Part shown: piece by piece, positions 48,152 to 59,130 of the stretch
Layout of the letters: each line of letters opens with the position of its first letter
Position numbering within the stretch: the stretch's first letter is position 1
Assembly: GCA_034401795.1 (NCBI GenBank)
Contig: CM067366.1
Coordinates: forward strand, 83,495,647-83,559,646
Reading direction: 5' to 3'
DNA length: 64,000 bases
DNA from: Chaetoderma sp. LZ-2023a
Taxonomy: Eukaryota; Mollusca; Caudofoveata; Chaetodermatida; Chaetodermatidae
Notes under the pieces: model-generated
Databases searched by the model: none
Seen by the model: only the letters and a program-made list of their open reading frames with translations
Told to the model about the DNA's origin: nothing
Translations under genes and position numbers: made by a program

Positions 48152-48257
48152 AAAGGACCTTTCCAGTCTTAACTATGCCCCGCCCATCTCTAGCTAAGTC
48201 CCACCCTTACATCGCTCGTGTTGTGATCGATCGATCCCTGAACTTCCTGACTATCAA
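48152..48257. repeat. B-family MITE, left end only
   Basis: AAAGGACCTTTCCAG, TATGCCCCGCCCATCTCTAG, GATCGATCGATCCCTGAACT and TATCAATTT, then homology stops and the FEN/PIN-like reading begins. A matching palindrome piece appears 1.7 kb later. Confidence 0.85.
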
Positions 48258-48258
48258 T

Positions 48259-49866
48259 TTGCCTGGCATCTGGCCTAACTGTTGGTGATCATAATGGAAT
48301 CAACTGCGATCAAGCTAAAGAGGTTGGATCCAAAATATAAAAGAAGTTTGACAACATCAAGGTTCCTGATGTTTCGCTAAAGAAAGTTGATCAAGTAAAG
48401 ACGCTAGTTATTCTGCAAAAAGGTGTCACGATCAGTCAACATGTAGTTCATCTTGACACAAGCAATCTGTTTTCTAAGACTTATAGCACTTGTAGAAAGA
48501 TCAGAAAATATGACGCCCTAGCTTTAGCGCTAGCTTTAGCCGAGGCTGTCATCCAACACGTTGCTGAACCGCCAATTCTAGCCGTAACTAAGTATATACT
48601 AGATGGAGGCGCATTACTCCATAGAGTTAAGTGGAAGACAAAAGGAAACTATTATGATATTCTTAATCAATATGTTAGGTGTGTTGAAACACGATATGGT
48701 CAAAGTGTTATTGTCTTTGAAGGCTATGGTAATGGGCCATCGACTAAAGACCATGAGCATCAACGGAGATCAGGAAAGTCAGCTGCATACGTGAAGCTCA
48801 ATGAGTCTGCTGTGGTTCATGCAAGCAAGAATGTTTTTCCCGCAAATGAAGAAAATAAGAATCAATTCATATCCTTACTTGCACGTTAGCGTGCAACTGA
48901 AAATCATAAAGTACGCCAAGCAGTAGATGATGCTGAAACATTGATGGTATCATCGGCCATAGAACTTGCATCTGTAAATAACCATTCTGTGACAGAAGTA
49001 GCTGATGCCACTGACATTTTTGTGCTCCTCTTGTACTATTTTATACCTGAACTATCAGATATATTTCTGAGATCAGAGAGAAAGAGTAGTCAAAGGAAAG
49101 GCCAGAGGGTCTGCATTATCCGGGATGTATGTGCACATCTGGGTGATGAGATCACTCATAGGCTGCTATTCATTCATGCATGGGGTGGTTGTGACTTATC
49201 TTCAGCTTTGTTCGGTCAAGGTAAAAGTGCCATTCTAAAGAAGCTTAAATATTCAGAAGCGATCTGGAAACTCAGTGATGAGTTCGGTACATATGGCAGT
49301 GCACAAGAGAAGGTTATCGAGGCCGGGCTGTTGCTCATGCTGTATGGAGGGAAGCCGGCTGATACATTGAATGGCCTCAGGTACCTTTTGTGCATGCGGA
49401 TGGCAGCAACAGGTATATCAAAAATGCAATCAGAGAAACTTCCACCAACAGAAGGAGCAGTTGCCTACCATTGTCTAAGAGTTCACCTCCAAATTGTACC
49501 ATGGAAAAGCCTAATTTTAAGCACACTTGATCCTACAGAATGGGGATGAAAGCTTGAAGATCAGAAATTAACACTTCTGCCGACTGATTTAGAACCTGGA
49601 GCACAAGACATTCTCAAAGTTGTTCTGTGTAAGTGCAAATCTTCTTTAAAAAATCCATGTGGAACAATGGTATGCTCATGTCGTAAAAATGGCCTCGAGT
49701 TTGTTTTGGCATGTGGTAATTGTTATGGTGGTGGATGTAGGAACATGGTGGAACTTATTGTTTCTAATGATAATAATAATGAAAGTGAATACAATACATT
49801 GATAATTTGGATAAAGATATGTGCATACGATTCCTTATTAACTCCTCTAATGTTAATATGCATCTA
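48259..49866 (+). pseudogene. FEN/PIN-like protein with Cys-rich tail, near-intact
   Basis: One frame runs the whole way with only three internal stops (TAA near 48,350, TAG near 48,887, TGA at 49,547-49,549). In order: LASGLTVGDHNG, ILDGGALLHRVKWK (first acidic residue, about 48,602), VIVFEGYGNGPSTKDHEHQR, DDAETLMVSSAIELA, DATDIFVLLLYYF, LLFIHAWGGCDLSSALFGQG, AGLLLMLYGGKPADTLNGLR, LPPTEGAVAYHCLRVHLQIV, DPTEWG, then the Cys-rich tail CKCKSSLKNPCGTMVCSCRK. This is the order of a widespread unnamed invertebrate family. The DGGALLHR, AE and DTD-type acids resemble FEN/PIN metal-binding positions. Function unproven. N-terminus truncated at the MITE junction. Confidence 0.7.
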
Positions 49867-50140
49867 ATTATCAAATATACACTCCCATTAAAAATCTATC
49901 TCAACCAAAGCATTAGCAACAGTTCCACTTTTACGTATGAAATATCATTGACTCAGTTTCAAAATAATCATCCATAAAGGTCTTGAAGATGTTGAAACTA
50001 ATTTTGACTAGCAGCTGTTGCTTCAAACTGGATTTTAAATTTTCATTAGGATATAGCGCAGGTATATAGTATTATGGACTTCTGGATATAGTAATTAGAT
50101 CACAAATAATATTTAGTTTCTCGGTTCGTATGTGTTAACG
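49867..50140. repeat. B-family palindrome fragment, right side
   Basis: GAAGATGTTGAAACTAATTTTG and CAGCTGTTGCTTC at about 49,985-50,025 match one arm of the B palindrome. Together with the left end at 48,152 it brackets the FEN/PIN-like pseudogene. Confidence 0.6.
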
Positions 50141-50344
50141 GTTCAGAGTCACACCAAAATGCTTGAAAATAAAATTGTAAAATTATATACCTTTAGAGGC
50201 TTAAATTGTGTGCCTAGATAAGGATGCAAAATAAATCTTAACATACGATGATTTCACTACGCATTAATTAATAAAAAATGTTAAGTTCTGAAATTGAATT
50301 AGAGACACGAATACCTAATTCAACTTAACAACTAAAACGATTGT
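50140..50344. repeat. C-family foldback, one arm
   Basis: CAAAATGCTTGAAAATAAAA, ACCTTTAGAGGCTTAAATTG and ATAAATCTTAACATACGATG match the left arm of the 10-kb foldback, followed by AAATTGAATTAGAGACACG. The right arm is displaced: pieces occur at about 52,150-52,195 and 52,505-52,575. Confidence 0.7.
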
Positions 50345-51123
50345 AATAATTCTTCTTCTTCTTCTTTTCGATCGCTGGCATCACACTTGGAGAGCCGTTC
50401 TCAAGATGAAATCTGTGGTTTTCTGCAGTTCTTCCAGATGCCCATACAGCTTTTCAGGAAAAGAGGTTGACAAAGGCCAGATCTCATCACTCAGCAGCTG
50501 ATACGTACTGCAACATTGAAGGATGTGCTCTGTGGTCTGTTCTGCTTCTCCACAAGGACAAGCGGGCGATGTCGTAAGGTGGAACCGCCCGTACATGTGT
50601 TGGTTTAGTCTGTTGAGTGACTTGATGATAGTCTTCATCTCTGTATGGGTAACCATGTTTTCTGTCTGATTCTCTTCTGCACCCACCTTTGCCATCTTGT
50701 CTGCTTCCTCATTTTCTTGGACTCCACAGTGTGAGGGGATCCACTGCAATGTTATCCGAAAGCATTTGATGGTTTGTAGTGCTTCTTCAAGTTGTGGCAG
50801 CTTACCTTTGGTGATAGCCTCAAGGACGGAGCGGGCATCAGATAAAAAGACAATCTGTGCAATAGGGTCTGCTGTTCTGCTGATGGTATTAGCTGCATGA
50901 ACCAGTGCTTCGACTTCAGTTCTGTACTTTGTGCAGTGTTTGCCTGTCGGTATTGCAGCTGACTCATGTTGTCCGTTTGGATACTGTATGTACAGTCCGG
51001 CACCTCCGCTCCTAATTGCATCTTTGGCTGGTCCATCTGTGTAGATCCTTATCCATGTCTCCTGAGGGTACATTTCTTCCAGCATGGCTAGGGTCAGGGC
51101 CTTCCTGCTCACATCACTGTGTT
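50345..51123 (-). pseudogene. 5'-truncated LINE: RNase H domain and (GAA)n tail
   Basis: 249 open codons (51,130-50,381) form a complete RNase HI domain: IRIYTDGPAKDAIRSGGAGL (Asp), KYRTEVEALVHAANTI (Glu), IVFLSDARSVLEAI (Asp), LQWIPSHCGVQENEEADKMA (His and Asp). A CCH-type cluster follows (CPCGEAEQTTEHILQCC). This is the 3' end of an I-clade-like LINE ORF2, and the element ends in GAAGAAGAAGAAG, a LINE-type tail. The RT is missing by 5' truncation. The break lies at about 51,120, and the ATG at 51,130 is an accident of the junction. Confidence 0.85.
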
Positions 51124-51379
51124 CAGACATACTGGTGACACAACATCTTGGGACGAGACAGTTGTATTTAATGTTCGCGACGATGATCGCACTGCCCCAC
51201 CGGAGCGATTGAGTTCCACCGGCCTTAGGAGCCGGATTTTGTTACACGCAGGGCAGTCTCATACAAGGTCTGTCACCCCGAGACCGGATGCTAACCAGCG
51301 TCATCATTCGTCGTGCACTTGCGGCGAGGCGAGTCGACATGATACACCAGAATGGCCCGACGCTACCCTGTGAACTACA
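51124..51379 (+). repeat. copy of the terminal module of the giant LTR
   Basis: From ACTGGTGACACAACATCTTG to the end CGCTACCCTGTGAACTACA it follows the last 250 bp of the 3.7-kb LTRs (TGGGAYGAGAC, GAGTTCCACCGGCCTTAGGA, ACCCCGAGACCGG). It starts exactly where the LINE fragment ends and stops exactly at the LTR end. Confidence 0.85.
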
Positions 51380-51387
51380 AGATGATA

Positions 51388-51615
51388 GCTAGACACACCG
51401 GGGACACGAACAGCCGGGACGATACAGTAGTGTTCATTCTTTGCAGAAATGGCTGCACGAGCCCACTGGAACATGATCGTTCCACCGGCCCCGGAGGCCG
51501 GTTTTTGTGGACACCGGAGATGTGCGGCGACCACTCCCCAACCCTGAGGCTGGCTGACCAGCAACAGCACCAACCACGGCATGCGGTGGAGTCATGCGCA
51601 CCCCCGGCGGGTACA
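51388..51615 (+). repeat. second, diverged LTR-end-like module
   Basis: ACACACCGGGGACACGAACA, CGGGACGATACAGTAGTGTT, TCGTTCCACCGGCCCCGGAG, GCCGGTTTTTGTGGACAC repeat the order of the preceding module with heavy divergence. It runs straight into LINE coding sequence. Confidence 0.6.
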
Positions 51616-51619
51616 CTTC

Positions 51620-52110
51620 ACGGCATGCGTGGACTTAACCCAGCACTGATCTCTAAGATATGGACACTTTATATAAGCCAGAGACTCACACATGGTCTAG
51701 AAGCATGCTTTCCAAGACCAAATGGCATCCAACAACTGGAAAAGCTCCAGAGATTGAAGCTAAAACACACTCAATCACTCCCGATTAGATGTGCAGACAT
51801 TGCAGTATACACACTGCGGGGTGCTGAACCAGTCGAGGCGACCATCGATACGCCATCGATAAGAAAGTTCTTTCACTCTACGGAAACATATTCAGGAGTC
51901 CAGACATTAAAGCGCATCAGTTGGCAAAACAACAAGTAGCAGTCAAGGCACTTGGAGCTATTAGCTGGTTTTCACTCGTAAAAAGGGTTCTTTGTAAATA
52001 CGACTTGCCATCAGCGTGGAAACTGTTTGGCACCCCAATCGGACAGCCTAAGTGGAAGTCAATGGTGATGAAGGCAATTGGGCGGAAAATGGCGTTCAGA
52101 AGTCGGTGAG
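51620..52110 (+). pseudogene. LINE ORF2 C-terminal fragment
   Basis: Plus strand: GLNPALISKIWTLYISQRLT, HGLEACFPRPNGIQQLEKLQ, RLKLKHTQSLPIRCADIAVY, TLRGAEPVEATID, a TAG at about 51,937, then in another frame LAKQQVAVKALGAISWFSLV and KYDLPSAWKLFGTP. This is the thumb/connection and tail of LINE RT proteins (LYxxxVLPRLLYGLE, GALPxEAxI, SWFxxV). No palm is present. Strand and residues differ from the neighbouring RNase H fragment. Confidence 0.8.
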
Positions 52111-52246
52111 AAAACATCATTGACGTACCTAAACCCGAAAGCGGTACAAAGATAACGTTAACAATTCAATCTTCAAACATTCTGGTGTGAATCTGCGACT
52201 TTACTAGTCCGTGGGACTATGTAAGACAGGATTGCAGGTTCTCAGT

Positions 52247-52390
52247 TAATCATATGACGCCATAATCAACTACGAGACGTGTAGGATAACGTCATAACCA
52301 ATTACGTCATGAATCGTGTGGCTAAGTTCGCCAAGAATGCTTAATTGATTACGGACTAAGCGTTGTTGCAAATTGCATGCTATTAAACCT
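52247..52390. repeat. B-family MITE, CRE end only
   Basis: ATATGACGCCATAATCAACT, AACGTCATAACCAATTACGT, TGGCTAAGTTCGCCAAGAAT and GCGTTGTTGCAAATTG match the CRE side of the family. No palindrome. Confidence 0.75.
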
Positions 52391-53449
52391 TGCCCGATTG
52401 CTCTGTAGGATCTATGTCCCCGTTAGCAGTTTGATCTTCACTGCTGCTTTCTCAACCTCCCTGGTGTTAGAGTGCACTTTTGTCCACACATGGCGTGCCC
52501 GACCTATTTGCATTGTGTGAAATTGAATTAGAGACACGCATCCATAATTTAACTTCACAATTCAAACGGTTGTATAAATTTGTCAATCAATTTGTTAAAT
52601 GGTATCCATAATTTAATTATTGAAATATACATATTTCGAATTCTACACGACAAAGCAGCAACACGTGTGCATACGTGACCGGGGATATTGCTGTAAAATG
52701 CGTTATTTAAATTATCAATTTTCTCACGTTGTAAAGGCTGTATCGTATGTTCTTCTGATTGGACAGATCAACATCATCATCCGGATATGAAGCCGACAAA
52801 ATTAATGGCATAAATTTGTATAAAACCTGTCGAATTTTTTAGGATAGGGTGTCCCTGATTCAATTAACATCACCTAGAGAAACGCTACTTCTCTGAATTC
52901 TGAACACACACATCTTGTCACTGAGATTTCTACGCACAGGTAAATATATATTGTCATAATAAATCCTTATTTTGATCGGGAATCTATTTCCTAATCCATT
53001 CAGTCACATTGTACACATTTTCGGACTTTTCTGATGTTTCGAATTTTCAAGATGTTTTCAGATTTTCGTGATTTTTTTCCCGATCACGCCAGATGTTGAT
53101 GAATCCTGGTCTTGGAGTATGGCCACCACCTTTCGTGTGTTACAATTTGAGGCAAATCGGACCAGTAGTTTTAAGTAGGTGGTCGATTTGGTCTGATCCG
53201 GATTCGCGTACTTTTATCCAGACCACCTCCAAAATCTGTACATCCTCTTACGCGGCAAGGTCCTTCGATGTGTTAGCATTTGAGCTGAATTGACTTGGTA
53301 GCAATTTAAATACAGGCACAGACCGACTGACCAACCGACCGACCTACCAACATGCAGGTACGCAGACAGACAGACAGGCTAGCTGGCCGACAGACAGACA
53401 GCCAGGCAGGCATGTACGCACGGAGGCAGACAGGTAGTTAGGCAGGCAT
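52391..53449. other. mostly unassigned; CAGA/CAGG-rich stretch
   Basis: C-family arm piece at about 52,505-52,575 (GAAATTGAATTAGAGACACG). A degenerate (CAGA)n/(CAGG)n run lies at about 53,330-53,450. No gene supported. Confidence 0.5.
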
Positions 53450-55640
53450 GTTCATGTTCACGTTTTATTCACTCAGGCTTTACATAAAGCATATCAGGGA
53501 AAATATTTTACAATTAATATATTGGCGGTAGATATAAATTACATATTTCATATGTGTTACTATTATAGCATTAAGATGTAACAGAGCATCGCTCTTTCTC
53601 ATAAATCCTATGTACAGTTTGTTATCACATTAGCATTTTAAGGCTTAATTAAAATGGACATATACGCGGACAAGTTAGATAGAGAAGGCATCATTGTATG
53701 CAAGTTTAAAATCACGAGTTATATCTTTTTCTTCGCATGGATAAGATATTTACAGAGGTTTATTAGCACAGTCGTGTTGCATATTGAAACGAGCCCTTTT
53801 GTTTTTTCTATTGTGTGATTGGTAGTGTAATACTCAGAGATATATTTTGTCTTTTTGTTTTGTATTTGGGACAGACAAAAAGAAAGTGCAGTTCATCCTC
53901 TACACAGTTACATATATCACAAAAACGTTCACTCCTTTCCGTTCCCGTCCACCTCCCAGTCTCAATGGCTAATTTGTGATTTAGAGTTCTAAAATGGCAT
54001 AATATTATCGCATCACAGCGGGGTAGAATTGAGAAGTATCGTTCCCATTTTACATCGTTTTTTATTTTGTTTTAGAATGATAACCGGCTTGACTCGCTGA
54101 TGTCAGTCTACATTTCTCTTTAAATTGATTTTCTAAAACTATTTGTACCTGATTAGTTAATTGTGTTTTATTTATGTTGTCTTTCTCAAATGCTTCAGCA
54201 TAACCTGTTAATGTTAGGATTGCTTTTATCTTCTCTATTCATTTAAACTTTATATTCTTTTTTCGCGCCATAGTGTAGACTAATATAATAACGTATAGAT
54301 GACAGTTTTCCGTATCGCGCATTTACTATGTCAGCCGAGGTCCGAATCATATTGCATTGTATCTTTATGTGTAGGGGTTATTTTCCTAGTTCGGTATAGA
54401 TCATTTATTTGGTGTATTCTTTTTCATGTGTAAAAGGATTTTGTAAAATTTTAATTGACAATTCTCAAGCAGACCAGTGTTCTCAAAACCCCAAATTTCA
54501 GATGCATATAGCTTTACTGGTGAGACCATGCAATCAAAAAGTGAACATTGTAAGTCAATTGGTACATTATTTTCTTTAATCTTTTGCGTAAGGGCGTACA
54601 TTGTCTTTATTCCTTGTTTCAACATGTACCATTATATTTGAAAAGGACTCCTAGGAATAGATATTCATCGACTATTTCGATGTCATGACCTCCAATTTGT
54701 AATTGTGGCTGATTGGTTTTCTTGCGTTTTTGAAATTTTTTTATTTTAGTTTTAGATACATTATCTTTCAACTTCCATTCATTACAGTAATCTTGGAATG
54801 TATCTAAAACATTTTTGGAGAGCTGTTGGTGATTCCGCCATTATTATAGTGTCGTCCGCGTATAAGAGCGCAATTAAATATAGGCATAGGCGTAAATCAT
54901 CAGCCATTTCACTGATTGATGGCAGTCCTAGAATATGGCGTTCTTCTAAATAGACTTCCAGGTTATTTAAGAATATTAAAAAAAAGAAACGGTGACAAAT
55001 TTATTTTAAAAATTTGTAAAACCTTACAAGGGAATATTTCCGATTCAGCCGAATTATGAAGGACAAATGATTTTATTGACTTATAACATATTATGGATGA
55101 CGTTTAAAAACTGTCCTCAGAGTCCGCTTCTTATCTATTTTCTCAAAAAATTCCATTTCTCCGGACCACATCGAAGTTCTGTTTAAAATCAATAAAGCAA
55201 CAGTATAATTTTATATTTTCAGAAAATAGAAGTTGTTATATTAAATATCGTGAACATATATTGTCCAGTGTTGATCTGCCTTTTCTAAATCCATTCTGTG
55301 CATCCGAGATAGTTTCGTTATTTTTCAGCTATGCATTTAATCCGGTGTTCAATATCGTAGTGAATAGTTTTCCCATGCGGCTTAATACGGTTATTGTACG
55401 ATAGTTTGACGCATCTGACTCGACTCCGTTTTTCTTGTATATTTGTGTTATTTTTCCTATAGGCCAAGTTTCAGGTAGCCAACCTTTGTCAAATATTAGG
55501 TTAAATAATTGTTCATAGATAGGGAGCATTATATGGCTTGTAAATTTAGTATATTCATTCAGAATTTGTTTTGTTCCACTTGCTTTGTTGTTTGCAAGCT
55601 TATTAATTGCTGTTTGTATTTGTTTACCCCAGTAAAGTGT
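53450..55640 (-). pseudogene. LINE retrotransposon, 5' truncated, RT plus tail
   Basis: Minus strand from 55,529: QLFNLIFDKGWLPETWPIGK, ITQIYKKNGVESDASNYRTI, VLSRMGKLFT (RT fingers). Then NNLEVYLEE, LYADDTIIMAESPTALQK (YADD codons 54,862-54,851), LKQGIKTMYALTQKIKENNV (54,625), LYASEIWGFENTGLLENCQL, and the C-terminal finger FRTLNHKLAIETGRW ... FCDICNCVEDELHFLFVCP (about 53,870-54,000). An AATAAA at 53,468-53,463 precedes the 3' end with GTGAACATGAACATG. Stops and frameshifts throughout. Endonuclease missing. It resembles the L1/CR1-like LINEs with a CCHC-type tail. Confidence 0.85.
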
Positions 55641-55652
55641 TCACAAAGAGAG

Positions 55653-55653
<1 letters not shown>

Positions 55654-55739
<86 letters not shown>

Positions 55740-55755
55740 TTGTAGTAGTGGTATT

Positions 55756-55853
<98 letters not shown>
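55654..55853. repeat. (AGT)n microsatellite, two blocks
   Basis: Two AGT blocks separated by GGTATTGTAGTAGTGGTATT. Inverse-complement partner of the array at 56,328. Confidence 0.97.
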
Positions 55854-55854
<1 letters not shown>

Positions 55855-55855
55855 T

Positions 55856-56325
55856 TCACTAACACCTAGCCGATTAAAGTGGTTTCCTAATGCATACTAA
55901 CATATTACAGTCATATATTTGTTAGTCTGTTCGAGTTGACCGGGGACAGCCAACTGACTATAAAGATTTATATAATCAAAGTACTAGGCTTGCGCTTACA
56001 AATGACAAAGGAATTAAATCTACTCACTCAAGCGATCTTGCCAAATATAATGAGCTAGCCAACAAACTATAGAAATAGCATACTGGCGTGAGGAGAAATG
56101 TATTGCATTGAACACAGTAAGAGGAGCCCCATTAAATGGCGGAAACCGCCAGCTAAGAGGAGTGCCTTAAGAAAATGGAGACACAAAATCCGCTCCAGCC
56201 AAGACAAGAATTTATAAATTAAACATAAAGTCTGAAAGGAAATACAAATACGAAATATATGTATAAGATTTATCTACAAAATCGCGCTAGAAACTAGCAA
56301 ATTCGGGCAGCAATTGCAGAGCTAA
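55856..56325 (+). other. possible decayed coding remnant, family unknown
   Basis: Plus-strand stretch DYKDLYNQSTRLALTNDKGI, KSTHSSDLAKYNELANKL, then in another frame YWREEKCIALNTVRGAPLNG. It reads like protein for about 70 residues with two stops. I do not recognise it. Confidence 0.25.
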
Positions 56326-56327
56326 GC

Positions 56328-56357
56328 TACTACTACTACTACTACTACTACTACTAA

Positions 56358-56431
<74 letters not shown>
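56328..56431. repeat. (ACT)n microsatellite
   Basis: About 100 bp of ACT with one ACTAATACCACT interruption, the complement of the interruption in the AGT array. Confidence 0.97.
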
Positions 56432-56479
56432 GACTCCAAATATAATAAATTCGTTACGTATGTGTAAAAACTCTATTAA

Positions 56480-57965
56480 ATATTGTCAATCTAACTGGCT
56501 CCCCATTAGGTGAAGCAGAGCAGTCACTGCTCAATTTTGGTCTTACATTTGTCCCAACACCAAAACCTAAAACAGGTTTGGATGCTCTTTTAGATAATGG
56601 CTGTATGGAAACATCTGAATTTAGTCACCGTATTAAGTTAGGAGACTTCTTTCGTAACTCTAATAGTAACATTCTACCATTCATTGAAAAAACAGGCTGG
56701 GCACCAAGCGTAAAACTCCTGGACCCAGCGATTGGTGAAAGCATAGAACTCTTTTCAGAGCGTGTTAAAAATTCTGCATTCCCTAATGATCAACCAAATG
56801 TACCCTATGAGGAACGCCAGGCCTTAATTGAATTGTCTAAAAGCAGCGAAATTGTCATCAAACCTGCAGATAAAGGGTCTGCAACTGTAATAATGCTTAA
56901 AGATAACTATAAACGTGAAGCACAACGACAACTTAGTAACCCAAAGCATTACCAGAAACTAAGCAAACCACTTTGGCAAAATAATTGCAGCAAATTTAAT
57001 GAAATTCTTCAAAAATTGCTCGATAGCAAGAAGATCACCGAAAAGCAACATAAGTATCTCTTTGCTAAGCTTGAGTCAAAACCACGGACTTTCTATCTTT
57101 TGCCAAAAATTCATAAACCCATAGATTCGTGGTTGGACCCAATGTCACCGCCCGGGCGACCTATAATCTCTGATTGTGGCTCAGAATCATACAGAATCAG
57201 TGAATACATCGATTACCATCTACAGCCAATAGCAAATAGACACCCCAGCTTCTTGAAAAACACAGAAGACTTCTTATCACAGGTCTCTGAGACCTGGATA
57301 CCTCCAAATTCATTCTTGGTCACGCTTGACATCGATGCTATGTATACAAACATTGACATCGAGAAGGGTATAAATTCTATCCGTAAAGCATTCGTGAACT
57401 ACCCAGACAGCAACAGGCCAGACAGAGAAGTAATAGCTCTATTAGAGCTGAGTCTGAAAGGCAATGATTTTGAATTCGATGGTGAAATTTACCAACAAAT
57501 TTGTGGCTGCGCGATGGGCAAGCGCTTTAGCCCATGTTTTGCCAATATTTACGTAGCAGAGTGGGAGGAGGAAGCGTTAGAAAAGTGTCCAAAACAGCCC
57601 CTCATTTATCGCAGATAGCTTGATGACATTTTCATGATTTGGCAACACACAAAGGCAGAGTTTGATGAATTTTTCGAAATTCTGAACAATCACGATCCGA
57701 ATATCAAATTAAAAGCAACCATTGACGAGATGTCTGTAGATTTCCTGGATGTAACTGTATATAAAGGTCTAAAGTATGAAACAACTGGCTACTTAGACTA
57801 CAAAGTGTATTTCAAACCAACCGATTCGCTTCAGCTATTGCACAAAAAATCTTTCCATCCACCGCATACTTTTAAAGGAATAGTAAAATCACAAATAATC
57901 CGTTTTCACAGGAATTCGAGTGATAGGAAAAATTTTGAAGAAGCGTGCTCTACCCTATTCAAAGC
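56480..57965 (+). pseudogene. Penelope-like RT, truncated copy
   Basis: Starts within ATATTGTCAATCTAACTGGC and reads EQSLLNFGLTFVPTPK, then RT: IVIKPADKGSATVIMLKDNY, TFYLLPKIHKPIDSWLDP, PPGRPIISDCGSESYRISEY, LVTLDIDAMYTNIDI, CGCAMGKRFSPCFANIYVAE. At the catalytic box Tyr is replaced by TAG (57,616-57,618) before LDDIFMIWQH. It stops abruptly at ATTCAAAGC (57,965), before the endonuclease. About 97% identical in residues to the minus-strand copy over the first 346 codons by eye count. Confidence 0.93.
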
Positions 57966-58400
57966 ACACCCATGGAAGGAAGGGGATTGGGGATGATTGA
58001 TGGGCAGGATCCATCCATCCATCCACCCACCCATACATCAAACCATCCATCCATTCATCCATCCATTCATCCATCCATGGAAGGGAGGGAAGGAGGGATG
58101 GGAAAGATCCATCCATCCATCCCGATGTGGAGATGGAATGAGGGATGGGAAGGAAGGAAGAATAGAGTGGGCATGGCTGGATAGAGGGGGAGGACCATCC
58201 ATCCACCCATCCACCCACACGCACGCTCTCACACACACACGCACACACACATACACACACGTACACGCGCACGCATGCACGTACCCACATTTACACACGC
58301 ACGCATGTACGCACGTACACACATGTACACACGTAGGCACATGTATACACGCACGCACGCATGTACGCACGCACACACCATTCACATTACACCCCCCCCC
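57966..58400. repeat. (ATCC)n / GGAA-rich and (CA)n / ACGC low-complexity block
   Basis: ATCCATCCATCC runs, CCATCCATGGAAGG palindromic joints, then CA and ACGC-type repeats and a C-run at 58,391. The first part resembles the block at the right edge of the window. Confidence 0.93.
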
Positions 58401-58995
58401 CCGCCCCACCCCCATGGATGGATGAGAGGCCGGATGATGGATGGGTAGGAGAGAAGGATAGAGCGGGGATCGGCTGGAGAAGGTGCAGGAGTGGGAGTTC
58501 GAGATGGACAGACGGGCAGTGGGACGGCAGAGTAGCGGGAGGGATGGGCAAATGGACTGACGGACAAGTGGACCATGTAACAGCCAGACCAGTGAATGCA
58601 TGGGTGGATTGACAGGAGCTGATGGATGGTTAGGCGGGTGGACCAGTGAATGAGTGGAGAAGCAGGAGAGTGAATCCGCGAATGATTGTAGAATTTGGTA
58701 TATAAGTCTCTCCACTGAAAGACCGACAGACTGCCTGACGGTGTCGACGGATATATAAGTTATGTTTTACAAGGCAGCAAAATAACAGAACTGGCACTCG
58801 CAAGTATGTAGTCAATATTGTCAACGCACTGGCTCAGAATCCTCAATAATTGAAAAAATTCAAAAATTTAAGATATTTTGGTTTATCCTACTGCCTGAGA
58901 TTTGTCATTTTGTTTGAGGAAAGCCATATGGCATTAATGTTAACCCTTTACTGGTTAAATTTGTTCAGTAAAATCCAAATATGCGCTTATTTATT
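58401..58995. other. no gene seen
   Basis: Purine-rich degenerate repeats until about 58,650, then AT-rich unassigned sequence. Confidence 0.5.
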
Positions 58996-58997
58996 TA

Positions 58998-59130
58998 ATG
59001 TACATTTGCAGGCACAGACAAGGTCATTCCCGAGAATACACCACTGGAACGACTGTCTCGGTTCCCGAGCCAGTCATTACAGTGGTAAATTTTCAAAAAT
59101 ACTCCAATCCCCGCCGGCAAATGGACATTG
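58998..59130. repeat. foldback repeat family A, copy 4
   Basis: AATGTACATTTGCAGGC arm, centre GACTGTCTCGGTTCCCGAGC followed by CAGTCATTACAGTGG, and inverse arm GCCGGCAAATGGACATTG. Confidence 0.85.

Noticed and set aside
51124-51130. ATG of the LINE RNase H ORF as a true start
   Set aside because: It lies in the LTR-module side of the junction, so the ORF start is an accident of 5' truncation.
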